This document shows positions 34,113 to 42,334 of a stretch of DNA of 64,000 nt, piece after piece. The notes under the pieces were generated by a model. It saw nothing but the letters and a program-made list of their open reading frames with translations. It made no database searches and was not told where the DNA came from. The stretch is taken from contig JAJPKO010000026.1 of the NCBI GenBank assembly GCA_021323655.1, forward strand, positions 1 to 64,000. Direction: 5' to 3'. Within the stretch, counting starts at the first letter, position 1. Every line of letters starts with the position of its first letter. Source of the stretch: Acidobacteriaceae bacterium. Lineage in GTDB: Bacteria > Acidobacteriota > Terriglobia > Terriglobales > Acidobacteriaceae. The translations under genes and the position numbers were made by a program.

Positions 34113-34547
34113 ATGACATTCCGGCGCTACCTGGTCCTGGCCTTTGTCACAGTATCGGCCCCACTGGGCGATTCTTTTCTTGATAAAGGAATGAAGCAGG
34201 TCGGACCGGTTTCCCTTACGCACGTTACGACACTTTTTCATGCGGTGGCCACACCGTGGATTGCCGGCGGGATTCTGTTGCTCATTGGCTTCTTCGCTTC
34301 ATGGCTAACCGCCCTCTCCTGGGCAGACCTTACGTATGTTCTCCCAGTTACATCATTTGCCAATGTGATTGTGGCGTTGCTGGCAAAGTTCTGGCGGCAT
34401 GAGAACATTTCGCTTTCCCGCTGGTTTGGCATCTTCCTCATCACTGCGGCCGTGGGATTTGTGATGCGGGGACCTTCTTACACCGAGCACGAGAGACCGC
34501 AACCGGCCCCTGCTTCCACCAAATCCGCGGAAGGAGCATGCCTGTGA
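34113..34547 (+). CDS. Small 4-TM DMT/EamA-type protein, first of a pair
   Basis: About 144 residues, four hydrophobic helices (YLVLAFVTVSAPLGDSFLDKGM; WIAGGILLLIGFFASWLTALSW; LTYVLPVTSFANVIVALLAKFW; WFGIFLITAAVGFVMRG), with the EamA-like WADLTYVLPV and HENIS...GIFLI pattern. Half-size relative to standard EamA carriers, like EmrE or ArnE/ArnF. In-frame ATGs also occur at 34080 and 34098; 34113 has CGAAG upstream. It overlaps the next gene by ten bases. Together they could form a heterodimeric flippase, possibly for a hopanoid or polyprenyl-linked head group because of the adjacent hpnJ. Substrate is inference. Confidence 0.7.
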   Translation: MTFRRYLVLAFVTVSAPLGDSFLDKGMKQVGPVSLTHVTTLFHAVATPWIAGGILLLIGFFASWLTALSWADLTYVLPVTSFANVIVALLAKFWRHENISLSRWFGIFLITAAVGFVMRGPSYTEHERPQPAPASTKSAEGACL

Positions 34548-34939
34548 CAGTTGCTCATCATGTCGGGCTGGCGAATGCCGCAATGATTGCGAGCATCATT
34601 GTCGCGGCCACAACGGGAGACGTTCTGATCGCATCAGCCATGCGCCAGATTGGCGACCTAGATGAGATCAAGGCCCACTCGGGGTTGAAGGGTGCCATTG
34701 TGGCCGTCCTTACCAATGCCCGCTTTTTTAGTGGTGTCGCCGCTATGGCGGTCAGCTTCTTCTCCTTACTTTTTGCGCTCAGTCATGCGGACTTGAGCCT
34801 TGTTGCCCCGGCTTCAGCCTCTCTTACGGTAGTGACCAACACCATCGCCGCAAAGTTTTTTTTGAAAGAGAATGTAGATAAGCGCCGCTGGATTGCCGCT
34901 GCGTGTGTCTGCGCAGGGGTTGTTCTGCTGGCGCATTAA
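34538..34939 (+). CDS. Small 4-TM DMT/EamA-type protein, second of a pair
   Basis: 133 residues, four hydrophobic helices (AAMIASIIVAATTGDVLIASAM; FFSGVAAMAVSFFSLLFALSHA; LSLVAPASASLTVVTNTIAAKFF; WIAAACVCAGVVLLAH) and the motif ADLSLVAPASAS...FLKENVDKRRW, parallel to WADLTYVLPVTS...WRHENISLSRW in its partner. So the two are diverged paralogues with the same topology plan. Its ATG lies inside the upstream gene (ten-base overlap), implying coupled, stoichiometric synthesis. Confidence 0.75.
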   Translation: MPVTVAHHVGLANAAMIASIIVAATTGDVLIASAMRQIGDLDEIKAHSGLKGAIVAVLTNARFFSGVAAMAVSFFSLLFALSHADLSLVAPASASLTVVTNTIAAKFFLKENVDKRRWIAAACVCAGVVLLAH

Positions 34940-34952
34940 GAAGCATCGGCTT

Positions 34953-36686
34953 TCAATATCCGGCAGCTTTCCCATAATGGTGCCGATGGTCTTGCCCTCC
35001 TTCGATGTCGCCCGTCTCGGGGTCTACTGCGATGCATTCGCCATCACTCCAATGACCTTTGCTGACTTTAATCTGATAGCCCATGGATCGCAATGCATCT
35101 ACAGTAGCGTCAGGAAAACCTGGTTCAAGATAGAGAACGTCGGGCAGATACTGATGATGAAAGCGTGGCGCATCTACTGCTTCCTGGATATTCAGCCCCT
35201 GGTCCGCCACGCTCAGGAAGATGTTGGCTACCGTGGTGATAATGCGTCCACCGCCCGGCGAACCGAGCACCATGGCTACTTTTCCATCCTTGAGCACGAT
35301 AGTGGGCGTCATGCTGGAGAGCGGACGCTTACCCGGAGCGATGGAGTTTGCCGGCCCCTGAATCAATCCGAACATGTTCGGCTTGCCTTGCTTGGAGGCG
35401 AAGTCATCCATCTCATCATTCAGCAGGAATCCGAGCCCCTTCGCTGTCACGTAAGAACCGAAGCTGTTATTGAGAGTGGTGGTCACGGCGACAGCGTTGC
35501 CGTCTGCGTCCATAACGGAGTAGTGTGTGGTCTGCGGTGATTCATGCCGCACCTCGCTCATAGTTGGCGGAGGCGGCACGAGCCCGGCTGGGCGTTTCAG
35601 GTCGGTCGACGGCGTTGACTGGTCTTCCTGAATACTGGCGCGCCATACCGCGGCGTATTTCTTGTCTATGAGTTGCTCGACTGGGATCTTCACGTAGTCG
35701 GGGTCGCCGAGATAGTCAGAGCGATCCATGTACGCGCGGCGAAATGCCTCAGTAATCAGGTGCATCTCTGGCGCGGTGCGGTCGCCAAAGCGCTTGAGGT
35801 TATAGCCTTCAAGAATGTTAAGAGTTTCGAGCAGCGCGACTCCTCCTGATGATGGCGGCGGAGCAGAGATGACAGTGTAGTCCCTGTAAGTACCCTCGAG
35901 CGGGTCACGCTCTTTCACTTCGTAGCTGGCCAGGTCCTTTTCGGTAAGAAGGCCGCCGCCTTTCTGGATGTCCGCAGCCAGCTGCTTTGCAATTTCTCCA
36001 TGGTAGAAGTCGTCCGGATCTTTCGCGATACGGCGCAATGTTGCCGCCAATTCTGGTTGCTTGAAGAGTTCTCCCGTGTGGTAGTAATTGCCATCGCGCT
36101 GAAAAACATGCTTTGATTCCGGAAATTCAGCAAGGCCGGACTCATGGAGCTCGTCTGCCTCTTCTTCTGAAAGGACAAAGCCATCGGATGCAAGCCGGAT
36201 CGCAGGTTCCATCACTTTCGCCAGGGTCAGCTTGCCGTACTTCTTCTCGGCGTAAGCCATTCCCGCAACCGAGCCGGGAACGCCGATGGCCTTATACCCC
36301 ACAATGCTCATGTTCGGAATGACATTCCCTTCGCCGTCGAGATACATATTGACGGAAGCGGCCAGCGGCGCCCTCTCGCGATAATCCAAAAAGGTGGATT
36401 TTCCATCATGGAGATGAATAAGCATGAAACCGCCGCCGCCAATATTGCCTGCAATGGGATGCACAACGGCCAGAGCGAAGCCGGTTGCCACAGCAGCATC
36501 CACGGCATTACCGCCCTCTTTCAGTATCTCGACACCCGCATCAGTTGCCAGATGATGAACACTGACCACCATGGCATGCTTTGTCCGGGCCGGCGTCTCA
36601 TGCGGCGCAGGTTGGACAGGCTGGGCTTGTAACGAAAAAGAACAGAGACAGACAATTGCAGAAAAGACAAAGGCGCGTTGAATCAT
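34953..36686 (-). CDS. ggt: Gamma-glutamyltransferase
   Basis: Cleaves the gamma-glutamyl bond of glutathione and related peptides in the periplasm; an Ntn-hydrolase that self-processes. 577 residues, the usual length. Signal peptide (AFVFSAIVCLCSFSLQA), large-subunit start VVSVHHLATDAGVEILKEGGNAVDAA, and the maturation site TTHYSVMDADGNAVAVTTTLN, whose second Thr would be the nucleophile. The small subunit includes SSMTPTIVLKDGKVAMVLGSPGG. Divergent from the biotin carboxylase gene, with only 38 bp between the starts. Confidence 0.95.
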   Translation of the reverse strand: MIQRAFVFSAIVCLCSFSLQAQPVQPAPHETPARTKHAMVVSVHHLATDAGVEILKEGGNAVDAAVATGFALAVVHPIAGNIGGGGFMLIHLHDGKSTFLDYRERAPLAASVNMYLDGEGNVIPNMSIVGYKAIGVPGSVAGMAYAEKKYGKLTLAKVMEPAIRLASDGFVLSEEEADELHESGLAEFPESKHVFQRDGNYYHTGELFKQPELAATLRRIAKDPDDFYHGEIAKQLAADIQKGGGLLTEKDLASYEVKERDPLEGTYRDYTVISAPPPSSGGVALLETLNILEGYNLKRFGDRTAPEMHLITEAFRRAYMDRSDYLGDPDYVKIPVEQLIDKKYAAVWRASIQEDQSTPSTDLKRPAGLVPPPPTMSEVRHESPQTTHYSVMDADGNAVAVTTTLNNSFGSYVTAKGLGFLLNDEMDDFASKQGKPNMFGLIQGPANSIAPGKRPLSSMTPTIVLKDGKVAMVLGSPGGGRIITTVANIFLSVADQGLNIQEAVDAPRFHHQYLPDVLYLEPGFPDATVDALRSMGYQIKVSKGHWSDGECIAVDPETGDIEGGQDHRHHYGKAAGY

Positions 36687-36724
36687 GGTTGGCGGTAGTG
36701 TAACGCGATAGAATCCTTTCTGGA

Positions 36725-38233
36725 ATGAGCTTTGGGAAAATCCTGATCGCCAACCGGGGTGAAATTGCTCTGCGTATCATTCGGGCGTGCCGCGAGCTTG
36801 GAATCCGCACGGTTGCCCTCTACTCGGATGCAGATCGCGCAGCACTTCATGTACTGGAAGCCGACGAAGCATACAGGCTCGGGCCCGCTCCTGCAACGGA
36901 ATCATATCTGCGCGGCGATCTGATTCTTGACATAGCGCACAGGACAGAAGCGGATGCGATTCATCCGGGCTACGGTTTTCTCTCTGAAAATGCGGATTTT
37001 GCTGAAGCCTGCGGGAAGGCTGGTGTCAAGTTCATTGGGCCGCCGCCTTCAGCCATGCGCGCACTGGGTTCAAAAACGAGTGCCCGTCAGGTTGCGGATT
37101 CTGTAGGAATGCCGCGTACTCCCGGCTCTGTGAAGGGCCTGGCCTCGCTTGAAGAAGCGCGCACTGTTGCTGCGCAGATTGGCTACCCGGTCATGCTGAA
37201 GGCCGCAGCCGGTGGAGGTGGCAAAGGAATGCGCGCGGTCTTCTCCGCCGATGAGCTGGCCTCGGCGTTTAGCGCTGCATCCAGCGAAGCAGAGCGCGCC
37301 TTTGGTTCGGGTGAAGTCTATCTGGAAAAGCTGATTGAGCGGCCCCGGCATATTGAGATTCAGGTGTTGGCCGACGAGCACGGAAACTGCGTTTCGTTGG
37401 GCGAGCGCGAATGCTCGGTGCAGAGACGACACCAGAAAGTCATTGAGGAAGCGCCATCGGCGGTTGTGGATGAAGACCTGCGCCGCAGGATGGACGAAGC
37501 TGCGGTGCGGCTGGCGAAATCGGCGGGATACACCAATGCGGGCACGGTCGAGTTTTTGGTAGATGAGGCAAAAAATTTTTACTTCCTCGAGATGAACACG
37601 CGCCTTCAGGTGGAACACCCGGTCACAGAGCTTGTAACCGGGCTCGATCTTGTTCACTTGCAGATACATATTGCGCAGGGCGGAAGGCTGCCATTCAGGC
37701 AGGCAGATGTTCGCCTTCGGGGACACGCAATGGAATGCCGCATTTACGCTGAAGACCCTGAGAATGGCTTCTTTCCATCGCCGGGAGAAATTACGCGGTT
37801 GCTTCAGCCGGGAGGACCGGGTATCCGCGAAGACTCTGGCGTGTACGAAGGATGGGTTGTGCCGATGGAATACGATCCGATGCTGTCCAAGCTCATTGCG
37901 TATGCTCCGGACAGGATGCTGGCCGTTCACCGCCTGCTTCGGGCGCTCGATGAATATGTGATTGGCGGCATCCGCTCAAATCTCAATCTGTTTCGCACGA
38001 TCCTGCGCGATCCCGATTTCCAGAAAGCGAACATAGACACAGGATATCTCGACCGTCTGCTTGTTGTGAAAGGCATTGCGCCGGAAACTTCTCCGGAAAG
38101 AGTGGAGATTGCTGCCATTGCTGCCGCTGTGTTTGAGTCCATGCGTTCGACGAGCACTGGCCAGAACCAGCCGACGAACGGGTCGTCCAGCAACTGGAAG
38201 AAGATGGCGCGACGGGAGGCGCTACACGCATGA
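36725..38233 (+). CDS. Biotin carboxylase subunit (acyl-/acetyl-CoA carboxylase type)
   Basis: ATP-dependent carboxylation of biotin on BCCP. 502 residues: N-terminal FGKILIANRGEIALRIIRACRELGI, ATP-grasp with glycine-rich loop KAAAGGGGKGMRA, the signature ECSVQRRHQKVIEEAPS, FLEMNTRLQVEHPVTE and the C-terminal domain (HAMECRIYAEDP). The stop overlaps the start of a BCCP gene. No carboxyltransferase lies adjacent, so whether it serves acetyl-, propionyl- or methylcrotonyl-CoA cannot be said; the closely coupled short BCCP favours an acyl-CoA carboxylase alpha chain split in two rather than the housekeeping accBC pair. Confidence 0.92.
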   Translation: MSFGKILIANRGEIALRIIRACRELGIRTVALYSDADRAALHVLEADEAYRLGPAPATESYLRGDLILDIAHRTEADAIHPGYGFLSENADFAEACGKAGVKFIGPPPSAMRALGSKTSARQVADSVGMPRTPGSVKGLASLEEARTVAAQIGYPVMLKAAAGGGGKGMRAVFSADELASAFSAASSEAERAFGSGEVYLEKLIERPRHIEIQVLADEHGNCVSLGERECSVQRRHQKVIEEAPSAVVDEDLRRRMDEAAVRLAKSAGYTNAGTVEFLVDEAKNFYFLEMNTRLQVEHPVTELVTGLDLVHLQIHIAQGGRLPFRQADVRLRGHAMECRIYAEDPENGFFPSPGEITRLLQPGGPGIREDSGVYEGWVVPMEYDPMLSKLIAYAPDRMLAVHRLLRALDEYVIGGIRSNLNLFRTILRDPDFQKANIDTGYLDRLLVVKGIAPETSPERVEIAAIAAAVFESMRSTSTGQNQPTNGSSSNWKKMARREALHA

Positions 38234-38736
38234 TTCTGCAGCTGGAGATTCACGGCGAATTGCGCCGGATTGAGCTTACGCCTGATAAGTTGCCGAATCG
38301 TTTCCGGGTCGCGCTGAACGATGGAGCGGAGCAGGAGATTGAGGCCCGGCTGCTGCGTCCGGGAGTGCTTTCGCTGCAAATTGCCGGGAAAACCTGTCGC
38401 TGCGTGCTTGAGGAAGGCCCGGAGGGCACGGTGATTCACTTTGCTGGCTCGCGCTTCCCCTATCAGATGGATGATCCGCGATCGCTGAAGTCGCGCCGCA
38501 GCCGTACTGGCGGACACGATGGACCCAAGCCTGTCTCGGCGCCGATGCCGGGAAGAGTGGTTCGGGTCCTCGTCCAAAAAGGAGATGAGGTGCAGGCGCA
38601 GCAAGGCATCATAGTGATTGAAGCCATGAAGATGCAAAACGAGCTGAAATCTCCCAAGGCCGGAAAAATCGCTGGCCTGCGAGTGCAGCCGGGCGGAACT
38701 GTCGCTGCTGGCGAGGTGCTGGCTGTGGTAGAGTAA
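38230..38736 (+). CDS. Biotin carboxyl carrier protein
   Basis: 168 residues. The C-terminal biotinyl domain is complete: APMPGRVVRVLVQKGDEVQAQQGIIVIEAMKMQNELKSPKAGKI, with the biotinylated Lys in EAMKM. The N-terminal ~85 residues are a beta-rich region resembling the linker part of acyl-CoA carboxylase alpha chains. It overlaps the biotin carboxylase stop by four bases (ATGA), so the pair is translationally coupled. Confidence 0.93.
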   Translation: MILQLEIHGELRRIELTPDKLPNRFRVALNDGAEQEIEARLLRPGVLSLQIAGKTCRCVLEEGPEGTVIHFAGSRFPYQMDDPRSLKSRRSRTGGHDGPKPVSAPMPGRVVRVLVQKGDEVQAQQGIIVIEAMKMQNELKSPKAGKIAGLRVQPGGTVAAGEVLAVVE

Positions 38737-38789
38737 CTTTTCCCTCTCGTTTTGCTCGGCAACCTTTTCTGCTCTATATTCAAGACAGG

Positions 38790-39104
38790 ATGCGTGTATT
38801 CCATTTTCATAAGCGCGCGCACGGTTCCTGGGCCAGTTGGCTCGGGGTGTTGTGCATTGCGCTTGTTTTACTGACCGGATTCATTCAGGTCACGCACACG
38901 CATACTTATGGACACGCTGACCATGAAGGCTGCTCCCTCTGCGTTACGGCGCACCATGTGGTGCAGACCGTTGGGCTGGTCATGGTGTCCATCTCCATCC
39001 AACCTGTTCTGCAGCTTGCTCCTGAAAAAGACACGCAGCTGTCGCGCCAGCGATTTTTATTAAAGCTGGCCAACCGTCCTCCGCCCGCGATCCAGAACGC
39101 GTAA
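38790..39104 (+). CDS. Small His/Cys-rich membrane protein upstream of TonB receptor
   Basis: 104 residues. One hydrophobic segment (WLGVLCIALVLLTGFIQV) leads directly into a metal-site-like cluster, THTHTYGHADHEGCSLCVTAHH (two Cys as CxxC with seven surrounding His), then a second hydrophobic stretch (VQTVGLVMVSISIQPVLQLA) and a basic/Pro-rich tail. This recalls small DUF2946-like proteins seen near metal uptake genes, but I would not assign the family firmly. Placement 58 bp before an outer-membrane TonB-dependent receptor suggests a role in metal (for example copper) sensing or relay. Confidence 0.65.
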   Translation: MRVFHFHKRAHGSWASWLGVLCIALVLLTGFIQVTHTHTYGHADHEGCSLCVTAHHVVQTVGLVMVSISIQPVLQLAPEKDTQLSRQRFLLKLANRPPPAIQNA

Positions 39105-39162
39105 ATAGCGTTCTGGCTTTTGCAGGTTTTACAGGGTCAAAAAAATTGCGGAGGTCTTTTCC

Positions 39163-41877
39163 ATGCGCGCATATTTGCGTAGCGTTTTTCTTTCTTCTTT
39201 GCTGCTTGGCATCTCCTCCTTTGGATTTGCGGCGCAGTCTACCAGCAGCTCGGGCACGATTACTGGCACGGTCACTGATCCGACCGGAGCTGTCATTCCG
39301 GGTGCTGCCATCACGATCCACAATGCTGTGAGTGAATATAAGCAGACCGTCAAATCAGACAACGATGGGCATTTTCAATTCACGAATGTGCCGTTCAATC
39401 TTTATCATCTGTCGGTTACAGCTTCCGGGTTCAATGCCTATGCCCAGGACGTGAATGTGCGATCGTCGGTGCCGGTTGCAGTCAATGTGAGCATGCAGGT
39501 GGCGACTGCTTCGAATACCGTCGTGGTCGAGGGTGGAAGCGACCTTCTTGAAACCGACTCCACAATGCATACTGATGTGGATCGAAATCTGATTCAGAAG
39601 CTGCCTCTGGAGAGTGCGACATCTGCCGTCAGCTCACTGATCACCCTTTCCTCTCCGGGAGTCACGGCCGATTCCAACGGAATGTTTCATGGAATGGGAG
39701 ACCACGCGGAGAACTCCTTTTCCGTAGACGGGCAGCCTATTACCGATCAGCAGAGCAAGGTCTTCTCTAATCAGATTCCGTCAGGCTCCATTCAATCCAT
39801 GGAAGTGATTGATGGGGCGCCTCCGGCTGAATACGGAGACAAGACCAGCCTTGTTGTGAAAGTCACGACGCGCTCCGGGCAAGGAGTCAACCGGCCGACA
39901 GGCTCCATCAATACCTCCTATGGAACTTTCGGAACAATCAACAGCGGCTTTGATCTTGCATATGGGAAAAACAACTGGGGCAACTTCATTTCTGCCAATG
40001 GCCTGAATACCAGCCGGTTTCTGGATCCGCCGGAGTTCAAGGTCTTTCATGACAGGGGCAATGAACAGAACATCTTTGATCGAATGGATTATCAGCTTAC
40101 ACAGAATGACTCCATCCATTTGAACCTGAACTATACGCGGTCCTGGTTTCAGACGCCCAATGCCTATGACAATCTGAATGTCTTCGACCAGAACGGCAAC
40201 AGCATAGGCCAGACGGACCAGAAATCGAAGATTGAGACATTCAATATTTCTCCCACGTATACGCGGCTGATCAATGATTATTCGGTCTTTAACTTTGGCG
40301 CGTATGCGCGGAAAGATGCCTACAACTACTTCCCGAGCAGCAATCCTTTTGCCGACCTGGGGCCGATCCAGTCTGAAACCATAGGACAGCGGCGCACACT
40401 CCTGAACACTGGTGCGCACTCGGACATCTCATACGTGAAAGGCGCCCAGAACTTCAAGGCAGGCGCCATTTATGAACAAACGATTCTCCGCGAAAACGAC
40501 ACGCTCGGCATTATCAATCCGGTGCTGAATGCGCCCTGCGTGGATGCAAATGGCAATCCGGTGAAGGGTTTCATGGGCCCGGCAGAGTGTGCGACGGCCG
40601 GATATCTGCCGAATCCCAAATTCAATGATGTGCTGTTGCCGTATGACTTGACGCGCAGCGGCGGACGCTTCGGGTTCCACGGACACACTGATGTAAAACA
40701 GTTGGCGATGTATGCCGAAGACCAGATTACGAAGGGCAATTGGCTCTTCAATGTTGGCATTCGCGGCGATCTTTACAATGGTTTGACCATCGCCCGCGCG
40801 CCGCAGCCACGCGTCGGAATTTCTTACAACATCAAGAAGACGAATACTGTGTTACGCGTGTCCTACGGACGCATGATGGAGACTCCGTTCAATGAGAACC
40901 TGGTGCTTTCCAGCCAGGGATGCGTGAATCCGGTACTCTCTTCGCTTCTTTCCTGCACGCCGGGCGTTTCAGACAAGCTGAACCCTGGCTTCCGCAATGA
41001 ATTTCATGCCGGCCTGCAGCAGGCCTTCGGAAAGGGCTTTGTCATCAGCGGTGAGTATGTATGGAAGTACACGCATAATGCGTATGACTTCAGCGTGCTG
41101 GGGAATACGCCGATTACTTTTCCGATCAATTGGCACAACTCGAAGATTCCGGGCTTGGCATTACGCGCCAACCTGCCCAATTTTCATAACATCAGTGCAT
41201 TTGTCGTAATGTCTTCAGTTTCGGCACGCTTTTTCCCGCCGCAGGTGGGCGGCGCGGGAGCCACCATCGGGCAGAGTGGGTATCCTTTCCGCATTGACCA
41301 TGATGAGCGGTTTAACCAGACCACACACCTGCAATATCAGCTGCCCTGGAGCAAGTTCAAAAACACATGGTTTGGCTTTAACTGGCGTTTTGACAGCGGC
41401 GCTGTGGCCGGTTCGGTACCTTGCTATAACGTGAACGATCCGAACAGCCGGTGTAATCCGCTGAACGGCGGTCCTTCGATCACGCTACCGAATGGGCAGC
41501 CGGGAATTGACCTGAGTGGGCTGACTCCGGACCAGCAGTTCCAGGCAGGGCTTACGTGCGATGGAGTGCGGGCCACACCAACTTCCGGCTTTACAGCCTG
41601 CGATGCCAGGGGCCTGACTTCCACTCTGGTGAAGATCCCTGCTCCGGGAACGGAGAACGATGACAAGAATCCCGCGCGCATCCAGCCGAGGAGCCTGTTT
41701 GATATGGCCATGGGCGATGACAATCTGTTCAACGGGGACCGCTACAAGTGGGGGCTGCGGCTTACCGCAGTCAACGTGACAGACAAGTATGCGCTGTACA
41801 ACTTCCTCTCAACCTTCAGCGGCACGCATTATGTGACGCCGCGAACGGTGACAGGAGAGATCAACTTTTCGTTCTGA
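39163..41877 (+). CDS. Oar-like TonB-dependent receptor with carboxypeptidase-regulatory-like domain
   Basis: 904 residues. Signal peptide (LSSLLLGISSFGFAAQ), N-terminal beta-sandwich (GTITGTVTDPTGAVIPGAAITIHN...GHFQFTNVPFNLYHLSVTASGF), a plug region (NSFSVDGQPITDQQSKVFSNQIPSGSIQSMEVIDGAPPAEYGDKTSLVVKVTTRSG) and a long C-terminal barrel ending in EINFSF with the terminal Phe typical of BAM substrates. This architecture is greatly expanded in Acidobacteria and usually imports glycans or metal chelates. Lacks an obvious N-terminal TonB box in the visible linker. The small His/Cys protein precedes it. Confidence 0.9.
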   Translation: MRAYLRSVFLSSLLLGISSFGFAAQSTSSSGTITGTVTDPTGAVIPGAAITIHNAVSEYKQTVKSDNDGHFQFTNVPFNLYHLSVTASGFNAYAQDVNVRSSVPVAVNVSMQVATASNTVVVEGGSDLLETDSTMHTDVDRNLIQKLPLESATSAVSSLITLSSPGVTADSNGMFHGMGDHAENSFSVDGQPITDQQSKVFSNQIPSGSIQSMEVIDGAPPAEYGDKTSLVVKVTTRSGQGVNRPTGSINTSYGTFGTINSGFDLAYGKNNWGNFISANGLNTSRFLDPPEFKVFHDRGNEQNIFDRMDYQLTQNDSIHLNLNYTRSWFQTPNAYDNLNVFDQNGNSIGQTDQKSKIETFNISPTYTRLINDYSVFNFGAYARKDAYNYFPSSNPFADLGPIQSETIGQRRTLLNTGAHSDISYVKGAQNFKAGAIYEQTILRENDTLGIINPVLNAPCVDANGNPVKGFMGPAECATAGYLPNPKFNDVLLPYDLTRSGGRFGFHGHTDVKQLAMYAEDQITKGNWLFNVGIRGDLYNGLTIARAPQPRVGISYNIKKTNTVLRVSYGRMMETPFNENLVLSSQGCVNPVLSSLLSCTPGVSDKLNPGFRNEFHAGLQQAFGKGFVISGEYVWKYTHNAYDFSVLGNTPITFPINWHNSKIPGLALRANLPNFHNISAFVVMSSVSARFFPPQVGGAGATIGQSGYPFRIDHDERFNQTTHLQYQLPWSKFKNTWFGFNWRFDSGAVAGSVPCYNVNDPNSRCNPLNGGPSITLPNGQPGIDLSGLTPDQQFQAGLTCDGVRATPTSGFTACDARGLTSTLVKIPAPGTENDDKNPARIQPRSLFDMAMGDDNLFNGDRYKWGLRLTAVNVTDKYALYNFLSTFSGTHYVTPRTVTGEINFSF

Positions 41878-41900
41878 GGGTCTGCGCCAAGGGATATGGA

Positions 41901-42198
41901 AGGGGGGTCCCCCCTCCCCTCTGTCCAGGTACCTTCCCTTTATTTTCAACAACTTAGCGGGGGATCATCTCCCGCTATCTTTTTGATTACAAAGTACTTA
42001 AGTTGACCTAGTGTTTTCAGTCGCTTACGAAGGGGGTCTCAACAGCCCCCGTGGCGCTACTCACAAAACTTAGCTCTTAGATTCAGGATATCAAAAGGGC
42101 CATAAATAACCGGCTGCCCTGCAAATAAATTAAAAGCTTTATTTTGTGTTGTTACGTCTGAAATGGGCAAGTAGAAGCTTGACAGGAGTTTTCCACAG
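41901..42198 (-). repeat. ~300-bp dispersed repeat, copy 2 (inverted)
   Basis: Reverse-strand copy of the element at 25680-25980, with the same order of conserved blocks. The internal hairpin has one mismatch in this copy (AGCGGGAGATGATCCCCCGCT), and the end palindrome is AGGGGGG-T-CCCCCCT (41901-41915). The middle section is diverged and about ten bases shorter. It begins 24 bases after the TonB receptor stop. Both copies are intergenic and bracket a 16-kb segment in opposite orientation. Confidence 0.88.
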
Positions 42199-42275
42199 AT
42201 CGGAGAGCTGTGCGCCAGACTGGCTCCAGGGGGAGAACGGCTTTGCGGGCCTCCGAGCACATTCTTTTTTCCCGC

Positions 42276-42308
42276 AAAAAGGCCGCTCGTGCTAAATGCA
42301 CGGCGGCC
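42276..42308 (-). terminator. Rho-independent terminator after korB
   Basis: On the minus strand a GC-rich stem, GGCCGCCGTGCA (42308-42297) with GCACGAGCGGCC (42292-42281; one bulged base), is followed by five T (complement of 42276-42280). It lies 27 bases after the korB stop. Confidence 0.88.
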
Positions 42309-42334
42309 CTGAATGAATGATGGAGCGGTAAGCC

